Below, one piece after another: positions 26,035 to 34,477 of a stretch of DNA of 64,000 nucleotides (the first letter of the stretch is position 1; each line of letters begins with the position of its first letter). The DNA lies in contig NZ_QJVD01000014.1 in the NCBI RefSeq assembly GCF_003219815.1, positions 1 to 64,000 of the forward strand. The letters run 5' to 3'. The notes beneath the pieces are model-generated. The model worked only from the letters and a program-made list of their open reading frames with translations. It was not told the DNA's origin and did not search any database. The position numbers and the translations under genes were made by a program. This DNA comes from Arthrobacter livingstonensis (GTDB lineage Bacteria > Actinomycetota > Actinomycetes > Actinomycetales > Micrococcaceae).

Positions 26035-27216
26035 ATGAGCGACCCCACCGCCGCCCTGCCGTATGTGGACGGCGACTTCTTCTTCTTTGAAAGCCTGCTG
26101 CCCGCCGACGAGCTGGCCCGCCTGAACGAAATCCGCGACTGGATGGAGGCCGAGGTGCGGCCCATCTCCCGGGACTTTTGGAACCGCAGCGAATTCCCCG
26201 TCCACCTGATCCCCCGCGTTGCGGAGCTGGACATGATCAGCCCGGTGCGCCGGCAGGGCCGCTCTCATCTGTTCGCCGGCATGGTCACCGCCGCCATCCA
26301 CCGCGTGGACGCCTCCTTCGGCACCTTCTTCAGCGGCCACGACGGCCTGTTCACAGGCTCCATCGAACTGCTGGCCTCCGAGGAGCAAAAGGCCGCGTGG
26401 CTGCCGGACATCTACTCGCTTCGGAAAACGGGCGTGTTTGCGATCACCGAGCCGCTGGCGGGCTCGGACGTGGCCGGGGGCACCCAGACTACGGCCGTGC
26501 GTTCCGGGGATTCCTGGGTCCTCAACGGAGAGAAGCGCTGGATTGGCAACTCCACCTTCTCCGACTACGTGCTGGTGTGGGCGAAGGACGTTGCCGACGG
26601 CCAGGTCAAGGGCTTCCTGGTGGACACCGCCACGGCCGGGTTCACGGCGACCCTGATTGAGAACAGGATCGCGCTGCGCGCGGTCCAGAACGCGGACATT
26701 GTCCTGAAGGACGTCGTCGTACCCGCCTTTAACAAGCTGGCTGGCGCCAACAGTTTCCGCGACACGAACAAGGTGCTCAAGACCACCCGGGCAACGGTGG
26801 GCTGGCAGGCCGTGGGGCTGCAGCTGGCCGCGTTCGACGTGGCGCGCAGGTACGCCGTGGAGCGCCACCAGTTCGGCAAGCCCATTGCCAGCTTTCAGCT
26901 CATCCAGGAACAGCTGGTCACCATGCTTTCCAACGCCCAGGCGTCCATGGGCATGATGGTGCGGCTGGCGCAGATGGAGGATGCGGGCACCACGCGCAAC
27001 GAACACTCCGCCCTGGCGAAGGCGTTCGTGACCAAGTGCATGCGCGAAACCGTGGCGCTGGGCCGGTCCATCCTGGGCGGCAACGGAATCTCGGTGGACT
27101 ATGAGATGGCGAAGATCTTCTGCGACGCCGAGGCCATCTACACCTACGAGGGCACCTACGAGATCAACACCCTCGTGGCCGGACGGGCGATCACCGGGAT
27201 AGCCGCGTTCACGTAA
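26035..27216 (+). CDS. acyl-CoA dehydrogenase, glutaryl-CoA-dehydrogenase-like
   Basis: A 393-residue flavoenzyme. Landmarks are FAITEPLAGSDVAGGTQT, WVLNGEKRWIGNSTFSDYVLVWAK, RHQFGKPIASFQLIQEQL, LGGNGISVDYEMAKIF and the catalytic Glu (about residue 372) in TYEGTYEINTLVAGRAITG. Overall closest in pattern to glutaryl-CoA dehydrogenases, but the RS pair that binds the glutaryl carboxylate there (in a DSGYRSAMS context) is replaced by DASFGTFFSGHDG. The substrate is therefore unlikely to be glutaryl-CoA. The ATG at 26035 has GGAGGAAA 7-8 bases upstream; the longer frame contains the operator. It would introduce an alpha-beta double bond into an acyl-CoA made by the CoA transferase. Confidence 0.88.
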   Translation: MSDPTAALPYVDGDFFFFESLLPADELARLNEIRDWMEAEVRPISRDFWNRSEFPVHLIPRVAELDMISPVRRQGRSHLFAGMVTAAIHRVDASFGTFFSGHDGLFTGSIELLASEEQKAAWLPDIYSLRKTGVFAITEPLAGSDVAGGTQTTAVRSGDSWVLNGEKRWIGNSTFSDYVLVWAKDVADGQVKGFLVDTATAGFTATLIENRIALRAVQNADIVLKDVVVPAFNKLAGANSFRDTNKVLKTTRATVGWQAVGLQLAAFDVARRYAVERHQFGKPIASFQLIQEQLVTMLSNAQASMGMMVRLAQMEDAGTTRNEHSALAKAFVTKCMRETVALGRSILGGNGISVDYEMAKIFCDAEAIYTYEGTYEINTLVAGRAITGIAAFT

Positions 27217-27225
27217 GGGGCCTGC

Positions 27226-27525
27226 TCAGGCGGCAGAATCGAAATGAAGCCTCAGACCGAGGGCCTTTGTTACCTTGACGATGGTGGCGAAGCTCGGATT
27301 GCCGTTGACCGAAAGTGCCTTGTAGAGCCCCTCCCGGCTCATTCCGACGCGTCGAGCCAACTCGCTGAGGTTTCCAGCGCGAGCGATTGTGCCGAGGGCC
27401 TGCGCGACAAGTGCGGGGTCGTCGCCGTGTTCCAGGGTGGCCGCCAGGTACTCGGCGGCATCCCCGAAGTCAGACAGATAATCGGAACTGTCGTATGGGC
27501 TGAATTTTTCAGTCGTGTTGGTCAT
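27226..27525 (-). CDS. HigA-like antitoxin (addiction module antidote)
   Basis: A 99-residue protein with a Cro/Xre helix-turn-helix: LARRVGMSREGLYKALSVNGNPSFATIVKVTKALGLRL. The N-terminal FSPYDSSDYLSDFGDAAEYL and ALVAQALGTIARAGN are typical of the addiction-module antidote family that pairs with RelE/HigB-type toxins. Its ATG lies inside the 3' end of the upstream toxin remnant (17-base overlap). With the toxin truncated, it is an orphan antitoxin that may still bind DNA. Confidence 0.8.
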   Translation of the reverse strand: MTNTTEKFSPYDSSDYLSDFGDAAEYLAATLEHGDDPALVAQALGTIARAGNLSELARRVGMSREGLYKALSVNGNPSFATIVKVTKALGLRLHFDSAA

Positions 27526-27709
27526 CGTTCTTCCAGTCCTTGGCGATTCGGCGAGCTTCCTTGATGTCATCACTCGGGTTTGATTTGTTTCCTCCACAGA
27601 GCAATGGGACCAGCCGCGGGCCGTCTTGTAGATAATAAACCCGGTATCCCGGGCCGTAGTCAATCCGCAATTCGGAAATGCCGTTTCCGACCGGTCGTAC
27701 ATCCACCAT
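27509..27709 (-). pseudogene. RelE/HigB-type toxin, N-terminally truncated
   Basis: The frame ends with VRPVGNGISELRIDYGPGYRVYYLQDGPRLVPLLCGGNKSNPSDDIKEARRIAKDW, the C-terminal two thirds of the Gp49-like RelE/HigB toxins. The first ~35 residues are absent. Upstream of about 27709 the frame runs into unrelated sequence (3' end of an AAA-ATPase gene on the other strand), which marks a recombination junction. Probably inactive. Confidence 0.75.
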
Positions 27710-27735
27710 GCACAGAAGCGAAACAGCCGCGTTGT

Positions 27736-27976
27736 CATCCAGGCAGCACTCTCGACGGCGTCCGGACGGGACATGGACTTCCTCAAGGCCATGGCCCTTG
27801 ACGAGGGCGATTCGGCGACCCGGGACATTGCCTTCCGCATGGAAGCAAGTGCCTCCACTGCCGGCAACCAGCGGGCGCGGCTCATGGACGCCGGGATTGT
27901 TGCGGCGGCCGGACACGGCGTGGTCCGCTTCGCCATCCCCGGCCTGCGCGAGTACCTCCTGTCGTTGCCGGAATGA
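27736..27976 (+). pseudogene. 3' remnant of an AAA-type ATPase gene
   Basis: The frame reads IQAALSTASGRDMDFLKAMALDEGDSATRDIAFRMEASASTAGNQRARLMDAGIVAAAGHGVVRFAIPGLREYL, which is the C-terminal winged-helix part of a family of actinobacterial AAA ATPases. The ATPase core is missing and the left junction abuts the truncated toxin. A start at 27773 is possible but would give only the C-terminal tail. Confidence 0.55.
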
Positions 27977-28173
27977 ATCTTGTGAGACGTTATCCACAGA
28001 AGCGAACCGTCTAGCCGCGATCCACTGGTGGACCTGACGAGTCCATCTGCCATTCCGAGACTGACATGAGGTGACTTTGGTCGAAATGGCTGACCGGAGG
28101 GCGGTAAAGTCGTTGAAGGTGAGTCGGGAAGTCTGGTCGGCATAATTTTGTCGAGCCCTCAAAGGAATCCTGT

Positions 28174-29514
28174 ATGAAGCAAGAACCCTCCACGCCAAAA
28201 TCTCGTACCGTCTTAGGACGGGGCAGTTATTCCGAAGCGCTGCGAATCGGAACGATCCTGCGGAAAGAAACCGTGGGCGGCATGCTGCTGGTCGCAGCGG
28301 CCGTCATCGCCATTATTTGGGCCAACTCGCCAGTATCCGAGAGCTACTTCGCCCTGCGCGATTTCAAAATCGGCTACGAGCCCTGGCATCTTGAGCTTAG
28401 CTTGGGCACATGGGCGGCGGATGGCCTGCTGGCCGTCTTCTTCTTCCTGGTCGGTCTGGAACTTAAACGCGAGTTCGTAGCCGGTGACCTTCGTCAGTTC
28501 AGCAAATCAATTGTGCCGGTCTCAGCTGCTGTCGGCGGTGTGGTGATTCCGGCGCTCATTTACGCCGTGGTGAACTTGACCAGCCCGGAGACGCTGCGTG
28601 GTTGGGCCATCCCCACGGCAACTGACATCGCCTTCGCCGTGGCAGTTTTGGCTATTATTGGATCGCATCTGCCCAGTGCCCTGAGGATCTTCCTGCTGAC
28701 CTTGGCAGTTGTCGATGACCTGTTGGCCATTAGTATCATCGCCGTCTTCTACACCGACGAGATCCAGCTCGGGCCCCTTTTGCTTGCCCTTATCCCACTG
28801 GCTCTCTACACTTTTATGGCGCAAAAATACCGTCGATTCTTCGGAAGCCGGGCCTGGGCGGCATGGGCGATTTTGCTCCCCTTGGGCATTGCCACCTGGG
28901 CCCTGGTTCACGCCTCCGGGATCCATGCAACGGTAGCTGGCGTCCTGCTTGGATTCGCCATCCCGGTGATCCGCTCCCAAGCCAGCGGCGGTCCTGGCAC
29001 CGGCCCGGGCCTGTCGGAAATATTCGAGCACCGTTTCCGGCCCATTTCAGCCGGTGTTGCGGTGCCGCTCTTTGCGTTCTTCTCCGCCGGTGTTGCCATT
29101 GGTGGTTGGGACGGGCTGGTCTCCGCTGTCACAGACCCGGTAGCCATTGGCATTGTCATTGCGTTGGTTTTGGGCAAGCCCGCGGGGATCATCGGCACCA
29201 CATGGCTGGTGAACAAAACCACCAAGGCATCCCTGGACAGCTCAATAAAGTGGATTGACCTCTTTGGTGTATCCCTGCTGGCCGGGATCGGCTTCACGGT
29301 CTCGCTCCTGGTGGCTGAGTTGAGCTTCGGGCAAGGCAGCCCCCATGACGACCATGCCAAAATCGGCATTCTTGCCGCGTCAGTCCTGGCGGCGCTGCTG
29401 GCCACAGCCGTGTTGACGTCTCGAAACCGTTACTACAAGACAGTCCAGCTCGAAGAGTCGGTCGATTCCGATCAAGATGGCATCCCCGACGTTTACCAGC
29501 AGGACAGCAACTAA
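28174..29514 (+). CDS. nhaA: Na+/H+ antiporter NhaA
   Basis: A 446-residue membrane protein exchanging sodium for protons. The essential acidic residues are visible in [17 protein letters not shown] and in [18 protein letters not shown] (the Asp pair of the cation site). [14 protein letters not shown] and [12 protein letters not shown] are further family motifs. The C terminus ends in a hydrophilic tail [17 protein letters not shown], resembling a calcium-binding loop. It is flanked upstream by the toxin and ATPase debris and followed by a strong terminator. It seems unrelated to the regulon around it. Confidence 0.93.
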   Translation: MKQEPSTPKSRTVLGRGSYSEALRIGTILRKETVGGMLLVAAAVIAIIWANSPVSESYFALRDFKIGYEPWHLELSLGTWAADGLLAVFFFLVGLELKREFVAGDLRQFSKSIVPVSAAVGGVVIPALIYAVVNLTSPETLRGWAIPTATDIAFAVAVLAIIGSHLPSALRIFLLTLAVVDDLLAISIIAVFYTDEIQLGPLLLALIPLALYTFMAQKYRRFFGSRAWAAWAILLPLGIATWALVHASGIHATVAGVLLGFAIPVIRSQASGGPGTGPGLSEIFEHRFRPISAGVAVPLFAFFSAGVAIGGWDGLVSAVTDPVAIGIVIALVLGKPAGIIGTTWLVNKTTKASLDSSIKWIDLFGVSLLAGIGFTVSLLVAELSFGQGSPHDDHAKIGILAASVLAALLATAVLTSRNRYYKTVQLEESVDSDQDGIPDVYQQDSN

Positions 29515-29525
29515 AATTGCTCCCT

Positions 29526-29569
29526 ATGCCATGAGCCCATCCCGGTTGGGAGGGGCTCATGGCATTTAA
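29526..29569 (+). terminator. rho-independent terminator after nhaA
   Basis: ATGCCATGAGCCC (29526-29538) pairs perfectly with GGGCTCATGGCAT (29553-29565) around a 14-base spacer that contains a short CCC/GGG inner pair, followed by TTAAT. It starts 12 bases after the nhaA stop and isolates it from the urocanase promoter. Confidence 0.8.
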
Positions 29570-29672
29570 TCCAAGCAACGGAAAGCTCGGCGCTTGCCGG
29601 GTCTGCCCGCGCCCTGGCCGGCCGGTCGCGGAGGGGGGCCCGCCGTCGGACATTCCCAGTGAAGTCCAGATT

Positions 29673-29688
29673 GTCTTGGATCACAGAC
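29673..29688. promoter_or_regulatory. palindromic operator, copy 3 (urocanase promoter)
   Basis: GTCTTGGATCACAGAC matches the perfect operator at 14 of 16 positions, the right half-site being exact. It is about 103 bases upstream of the urocanase start, a typical distance for a regulator site. Confidence 0.6.
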
Positions 29689-29790
29689 ACACGCGAAGTC
29701 TGGGGCCTAGGATTGCGGGACCCCCCGGGGTTGGATGGAACTAAAGGAATTCCCACCGGACTTTTTGAAATGACAAAAAAGGAAAACATC

Positions 29791-31470
29791 ATGGCAACGA
29801 TGCATGACCCCTCCCGCACCATCCGCGCGGCCCGCGGCACCGAACTCTCCGCCAAGTCCTGGCAGACCGAGGCGCCCATGCGCATGCTCATGAACAACCT
29901 GGACCCCGAGGTGGCCGAGCGCCCCGAGGACCTGGTGGTCTACGGCGGCACCGGCCGCGCCGCCCGCTCCTGGGAGGCCTACGACGCGATCGTGGCCACG
30001 CTCAAGACCCTTGAGGATGACGAGACGCTCCTGGTCCAGTCCGGCAAGCCCGTGGGCGTGTTCCGCACCAACAAGTGGGCCCCGCGCGTGCTGCTGGCCA
30101 ACTCCAACCTGGTGGGGGACTGGGCCACCTGGCCGGAATTCCGCAAGCTCGAGGCCGAGGGCCTGATGATGTACGGCCAGATGACGGCCGGGTCCTGGAT
30201 CTACATCGGCACGCAGGGCATCCTGCAGGGCACTTTTGAGACGTTCGCCGCCATTGGGGAGAAGCGCTTCGGCGGCACCCTGGCCGGCACGCTGACCCTG
30301 ACCGGCGGCTGCGGCGGCATGGGCGGCGCCCAGCCGCTCGCCGTCACGCTCAACGGCGGGGTGTGCCTGATCGTGGACGTGTCCGCTGAGCGCCTGGAGC
30401 GACGCGTGGGCAAGCGCTACCTGGACGAGCTGGCACCTTCCTTGGATGCCGCCCTTGAGCGCGTGCTGTCGGCGAAAGCTGCGAAGACGCCGCTGTCAGT
30501 GGGTGTGGTGGGCAACGCCGCCGAGATCTTCCCCGAGATCCTGCGCCGCCACCAGGTCGGCGAGTTCACCGTGGACATTGTCACCGACCAGACCAGCGCG
30601 CACGACCCGCTCTCCTACCTGCCGACCGAGTACTCCGTGGAGGAGTGGACCGCCGAGTCCGAGGCCGACCCGGACGGCTTCACGAAGAAGTCCCAGAATG
30701 CGATGGCCCGCCACGTGCAGGCCATGGTGGAATTCCAGGACGCCGGCGCCGAGGTCTTTGACTACGGCAACTCCATCCGCGACGAGGCCCGCAAGGGCGG
30801 CTACAACCGCGCCTTTGACTTCCCCGGGTTTGTCCCGGCCTACATCCGCCCGCTGTTCTGCGAGGGCATGGGGCCGTTCCGTTGGGTTGCGCTCTCCGGG
30901 GACCCGGAGGACATCCGCGTCACCGACGAGGCGCTGAAGGAGCTGTTCCCCGAGAACACCCATCTGCACCGGTGGCTCGACGCCGCGGCGGAGCACGTTG
31001 AGTTCGAGGGCCTGCCGGCACGCATCTGCTGGCTCGGCTACGGCGAACGCGCCAAGGCCGGGGTGCTGTTCAACCAGCTCGTGGCTGACGGCAAGGTCAA
31101 GGCGCCGATCGTCATTGGCCGCGACCACCTGGACTCCGGCTCCGTGGCATCCCCGTACCGCGAGACCGAGGCCATGAAGGACGGCTCGGACGCCATTGCC
31201 GACTGGCCGCTGCTGAACGCCATGCTGAACACGGCCTCCGGCGCCACCTGGGTCTCGATTCATCATGGCGGGGGCGTCGGCATCGGCCGATCCATCCACG
31301 CCGGCCAGGTCTCCGTGGCCGACGGCACGCCACTGGCCGCCGAGAAGCTTGCCCGGCTGCTCACCAACGACCCCGGCATGGGCGTCATCCGCCATGCCGA
31401 CGCCGGCTACGAGCGGGCCATCGACGTGGCCGCCGAGCGCGGCGTCCGCATACCGATGCAGGAGCAGTAA
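29791..31470 (+). CDS. hutU: urocanate hydratase (urocanase)
   Basis: A 559-residue enzyme converting urocanate to 4-imidazolone-5-propionate with tightly bound NAD+. Diagnostic stretches: the NAD-binding [20 protein letters not shown], the catalytic-region Cys in [20 protein letters not shown], and the C-terminal [19 protein letters not shown]. Length is normal. I chose the ATG at 29791 (AAAGGAAA 7-8 bases upstream); the in-frame ATG at 29770 is an alternative. No hutH, hutI or hutG is beside it. Its promoter has a copy of the IclR operator, which couples it to the CoA transferase, FAD oxidase, aminotransferase and acyl-CoA dehydrogenase. Confidence 0.95.
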   Translation: MATMHDPSRTIRAARGTELSAKSWQTEAPMRMLMNNLDPEVAERPEDLVVYGGTGRAARSWEAYDAIVATLKTLEDDETLLVQSGKPVGVFRTNKWAPRVLLANSNLVGDWATWPEFRKLEAEGLMMYGQMTAGSWIYIGTQGILQGTFETFAAIGEKRFGGTLAGTLTLTGGCGGMGGAQPLAVTLNGGVCLIVDVSAERLERRVGKRYLDELAPSLDAALERVLSAKAAKTPLSVGVVGNAAEIFPEILRRHQVGEFTVDIVTDQTSAHDPLSYLPTEYSVEEWTAESEADPDGFTKKSQNAMARHVQAMVEFQDAGAEVFDYGNSIRDEARKGGYNRAFDFPGFVPAYIRPLFCEGMGPFRWVALSGDPEDIRVTDEALKELFPENTHLHRWLDAAAEHVEFEGLPARICWLGYGERAKAGVLFNQLVADGKVKAPIVIGRDHLDSGSVASPYRETEAMKDGSDAIADWPLLNAMLNTASGATWVSIHHGGGVGIGRSIHAGQVSVADGTPLAAEKLARLLTNDPGMGVIRHADAGYERAIDVAAERGVRIPMQEQ

Positions 31471-31482
31471 CCCCTTACAACT

Positions 31483-31540
31483 GTGCGTCGGAAACTGCAC
31501 TGGATTGCCCTCCCGGCATTTTGTGCAGTTTCCGGCGCAC
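31483..31540. terminator. long hairpin after urocanase
   Basis: GTGCGTCGGAAACTGCAC (31483-31500) pairs with GTGCAGTTTCCGGCGCAC (31523-31540), 17 of 18 positions, around a 22-base loop. It begins 13 bases after the urocanase stop. There is no clear T tract, so it may be a processing or attenuating structure rather than a classical terminator. Confidence 0.6.
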
Positions 31541-32044
31541 GGCTGTTTAAGTCCGCGTGGGCCCGTCCGTTATGCGCAGCGTCCGGACTGTCACGTGCGC
31601 ATAAGTTAATTCCACTTCGGGTGTGCGCAGCCTTCGCCCCTGGCGCTGCGCCACTTGCGAAGCTCCGCAAAGTTGGGGGCCAAGTCTGCGCACGTGCAAA
31701 GTCCCCCGGCGCGAAGAGCCGTGCCCGCGCATCCCGCCACCCGCAGGGCAGGCGCGGTTTCGGCTATTGACGCACCTGTGCAATTTTGCCCAATATTCCT
31801 CCAGGCCTTGCGCACGCGTCTGAACCGGGAGACGAGCAAGTCCCGGAAATCCAATAAAACCGGCCGGCCGGGAGGCCCGCAGCACAGGGCAAAAAAGTTA
31901 TTGACACAGGGCCCTAATACGGCGCAATATTTGGACTATTCATCGTTGCGCTATCCGAGTTTTCAACCGCTACGCCGTGGTCCTTTTCAGACCCCCCCGT
32001 CTAGCACCGCCAATTTCACAGCTCCAGTTCTGGTGGGGGTTCAC
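31541..32044. other. leader region of the contractile injection operon
   Basis: No credible gene. The first part contains four copies of TGCGCA within 120 bases (31573, 31596, 31624, 31687) and a TTGCG/CGCAA inverted pair. The second part is markedly A/T-richer, with TTGACA at 31901-31906 and CAATAT at 31925-31930 (18-base spacing), a plausible promoter with a poor -10. The in-frame extension upstream of the sheath start runs through here but has no family resemblance. Confidence 0.45.
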
Positions 32045-33934
32045 ATGCCTGTCACAACCAGCTATCCGGGCGTCTATGTCACCGAAGTCTCCAGCGGGGT
32101 CCACACCATCACGGGTGTGGCAACGTCCATCACCGCCTTCATCGGCAGGGCGGCCCGCGGAGCCACGGATGAGCCCGTCACCATCAACAGCTATTCAGAC
32201 TTTGAACGCACCTTTGGCGGGCTGTGGCTGGGGAGTTCCCTGGGCTACGCCGTCCGGGACTTTTACCGCAACGGCGGCAGCCGGGCCATAGTGGTCCGGC
32301 TCTTCCACAACAACTTCACCGATGCCACGGCACGGGCCAACGCTGTTGCCGCCGCAACCGCCACAGCGGCGGCCGCCACCGGCTCCAGCGCCCAGGCGGC
32401 AGCCGCGGCGGCCGCAGCCAAGGCCGCCAGCTACACCAGCGACCCGGAAAAGGGCGCCGCGGCCATTGTTTCCGCAGCCGCCCAGTCCGCCTCGGCGGCC
32501 ACCGGGGCAACAGCGGCCACCGTCGGGGACGCGGCAAAGGCGGCCGCCGCAACGGCCACCCCGCTCGACGCGGCGCAGCTGACCATCTCCACGCTCACCC
32601 TCAACGCGAAGTATCCCGGAGCCTGGGGCAACAGCCTGCGGGCACGGGTGGAATACGTGAGCGTGAACGGCGTCGTCCAGCCGGACGTGTTCAACCTGCT
32701 GGTCCGTGACGGAACCACCGGCCAGGTGGAAACGTTCCTAAACGTTTCCGTACTGCCGGCTGACGTTCGCCGGGTGGACGTGGTGCTCGCCGGCGGATCC
32801 AAGCTGGTCACGGCCGCCGGGCTGCCGGCGTCGCGCCCGGATGCGAGCCCGGACCCCGACCCCACCAGGCACCAGTTCGACAAGTGGGGCGACAACGCCG
32901 TGGCCGAGGTGCCCGCCGACACCACCACCGCCCCGCCCACCCTCGCCATCCCGGCGCTGCCGGCCACGAACGCGGTGGTGGCGCCCGCGGGCATGGCCAG
33001 CGACGGCGGCGCCTTGGCCACGACCGATTTCAACGGCCCCGGCAAGCAGGACGCCAAGGCCGGCCTGTACGCACTGGCCAACGCCGACCTGTTCAACCTG
33101 CTGTGCATCCCGCCGTACTTGAACGGTCCCAACGACGGCGACATCGACTACTCCGGGCTGGTCCCGGACGCGCTGGCCTACTGCCAGCAGCGACGGGCCG
33201 TGCTGCTGCTCGATGCTCCGCACGCCTGGGGTGACGCGGCCACCGCCGTCACGCAGTTCGGCACGGGGATGATCGGCACCACCAGCAACTACGCGGCCCT
33301 GTACTTCCCGCGAATACTCTCCCCGGACCCGTTGCGCGGGAACCAGGCCGGTGAACTGGTGCCGTGCGGTGCCATGGCCGGGATCATGGCCCGCACCGAC
33401 AGCAGCCGGGGTGTGTGGAAGGCGCCGGCCGGGCTGGATGCCACCGTGAACGGCGCGCAGGCGCTGACCGTGACTATGAACGACGCCGAAAACGGCAACC
33501 TGAACCCGCTGGGCGTGAACTGCCTGCGCAGCTTCCCGGCCGTGGGCACGGTGGCCTGGGGTGCCCGGACGCTGGAAGGCAACGACCAGCTGGCCTCGCA
33601 ATGGAAATACCTGCCGGTGCGCCGGACGGCGCTGTTCATCGAGGAGAGCCTGTACCGGGGCACACAATGGGTGGTGTTTGAACCCAATGACGAACCGCTC
33701 TGGGCGCAGATCCGCCTCAACGTGGGCGCGTTCATGCACAACCTGTTCCGCCAGGGCGCGTTCCAGGGCTCCACGCCGAAGGACGCGTACTTCGTCAAGT
33801 GCGATTCCGAGACCACCATCCAGAACGACGTCGACCTGGGCGTGGTGAACATTCTGGTCGGCTTTGCCCCGCTCAAGCCGGCCGAATTCGTGATCATCTC
33901 GCTGGCACAAATTGCCGGCGCGGTCCAGGCGTAG
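32045..33934 (+). CDS. eCIS contractile sheath protein
   Basis: A 629-residue tail-sheath protein, first gene of the injection operon. The N terminus VTTSYPGVYVTEVSSGVHTITGVATSITAFIGRAARG and the C-terminal domain, from PVRRTALFIEESLYRGTQWVVFEPNDEPLWAQIRLNVGAFMHNLFRQGAFQG to the end, match Afp/PVC and phage sheaths. These form the outer tube that contracts. Between them is an Ala/Thr-rich insertion of about 85 residues (roughly 99-182) with strings such as AAAAAAAAKAA. The ATG at 32045 was chosen because the sheath homology starts there; GGTGGGGG is 6 bases upstream. The tube gene follows after 9 bases. Confidence 0.92.
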   Translation: MPVTTSYPGVYVTEVSSGVHTITGVATSITAFIGRAARGATDEPVTINSYSDFERTFGGLWLGSSLGYAVRDFYRNGGSRAIVVRLFHNNFTDATARANAVAAATATAAAATGSSAQAAAAAAAAKAASYTSDPEKGAAAIVSAAAQSASAATGATAATVGDAAKAAAATATPLDAAQLTISTLTLNAKYPGAWGNSLRARVEYVSVNGVVQPDVFNLLVRDGTTGQVETFLNVSVLPADVRRVDVVLAGGSKLVTAAGLPASRPDASPDPDPTRHQFDKWGDNAVAEVPADTTTAPPTLAIPALPATNAVVAPAGMASDGGALATTDFNGPGKQDAKAGLYALANADLFNLLCIPPYLNGPNDGDIDYSGLVPDALAYCQQRRAVLLLDAPHAWGDAATAVTQFGTGMIGTTSNYAALYFPRILSPDPLRGNQAGELVPCGAMAGIMARTDSSRGVWKAPAGLDATVNGAQALTVTMNDAENGNLNPLGVNCLRSFPAVGTVAWGARTLEGNDQLASQWKYLPVRRTALFIEESLYRGTQWVVFEPNDEPLWAQIRLNVGAFMHNLFRQGAFQGSTPKDAYFVKCDSETTIQNDVDLGVVNILVGFAPLKPAEFVIISLAQIAGAVQA

Positions 33935-33943
33935 GAGGACACC

Positions 33944-34471
33944 ATGGCCCAGTTCAGCGTCAACGCCCAGCGTTTCGACCCCTACAAGAACTTCAAGTTC
34001 CGCATCAAGTGGGACGGGCGGTACGTGGCCGGAGTGAGCAAGGTCGGCGGCCTCAAGCGCACCACCGAGGTGGTCAAGCACCGCGAAGGCGGGGACCCGT
34101 CGTCGTCCAGGAAATCCCCGGGCCGCACCGAATACGACGCCGTCACGATTGAACGCGGCGTCACCCATGACACCGACTTCGAGGCGTGGGCGGCGAAGGT
34201 CTGGGACTTTGGCTCCGGGCTCGGCGCCGAAGTCTCGCTCAAGGACTTCCGCAAGGACATCATCCTGGAGGTCTACAACGAGGCCGGCCAAAAAGTTCTC
34301 GCATACAACATCTACCGCTGCTGGGTGTCCGAATACCAGGCCCTGCCGGACCTGGACGCCAACGCCAACGCGGTGGCCATTGCGCACATCAAGCTGGAAA
34401 ACGAGGGCTGGGAGCGGGACCCCTCCGTCACCGAACCCACGGAACCAACCCTGAGCACGGCGAACGGGTGA
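33944..34471 (+). CDS. eCIS inner tube protein
   Basis: A 175-residue T4 gp19-like tube protein that stacks as rings inside the sheath. Characteristic are DPYKNFKFRIKWDGRYVAGVSKVGGLKRTTEVVKHREGG, the TIERGVTHDTDFEAWA block and IILEVYNEAGQKVLAYNIYRCWVSEYQALPDLDANANAVAIAHIKLENEGW. AGGAGG precedes the ATG. Only this single tube gene is present, unlike systems with two or three paralogues. Confidence 0.92.
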   Translation: MAQFSVNAQRFDPYKNFKFRIKWDGRYVAGVSKVGGLKRTTEVVKHREGGDPSSSRKSPGRTEYDAVTIERGVTHDTDFEAWAAKVWDFGSGLGAEVSLKDFRKDIILEVYNEAGQKVLAYNIYRCWVSEYQALPDLDANANAVAIAHIKLENEGWERDPSVTEPTEPTLSTANG

Positions 34472-34477
34472 TGGGCG

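Noticed and set aside
15880-27216. Glutarate catabolism (CoA transferase plus glutaryl-CoA dehydrogenase)
   Set aside because: The dehydrogenase lacks the glutarate-binding Arg-Ser pair and the operator also controls urocanase; kept only as an alternative.
29659-29790. Longer urocanase start at 29659
   Set aside because: The extra residues are encoded by the operator region and have no urocanase similarity.
31655-32044. N-terminal extension of the sheath gene
   Set aside because: The open frame upstream of 32045 has no sheath similarity and crosses the A/T-rich promoter region.
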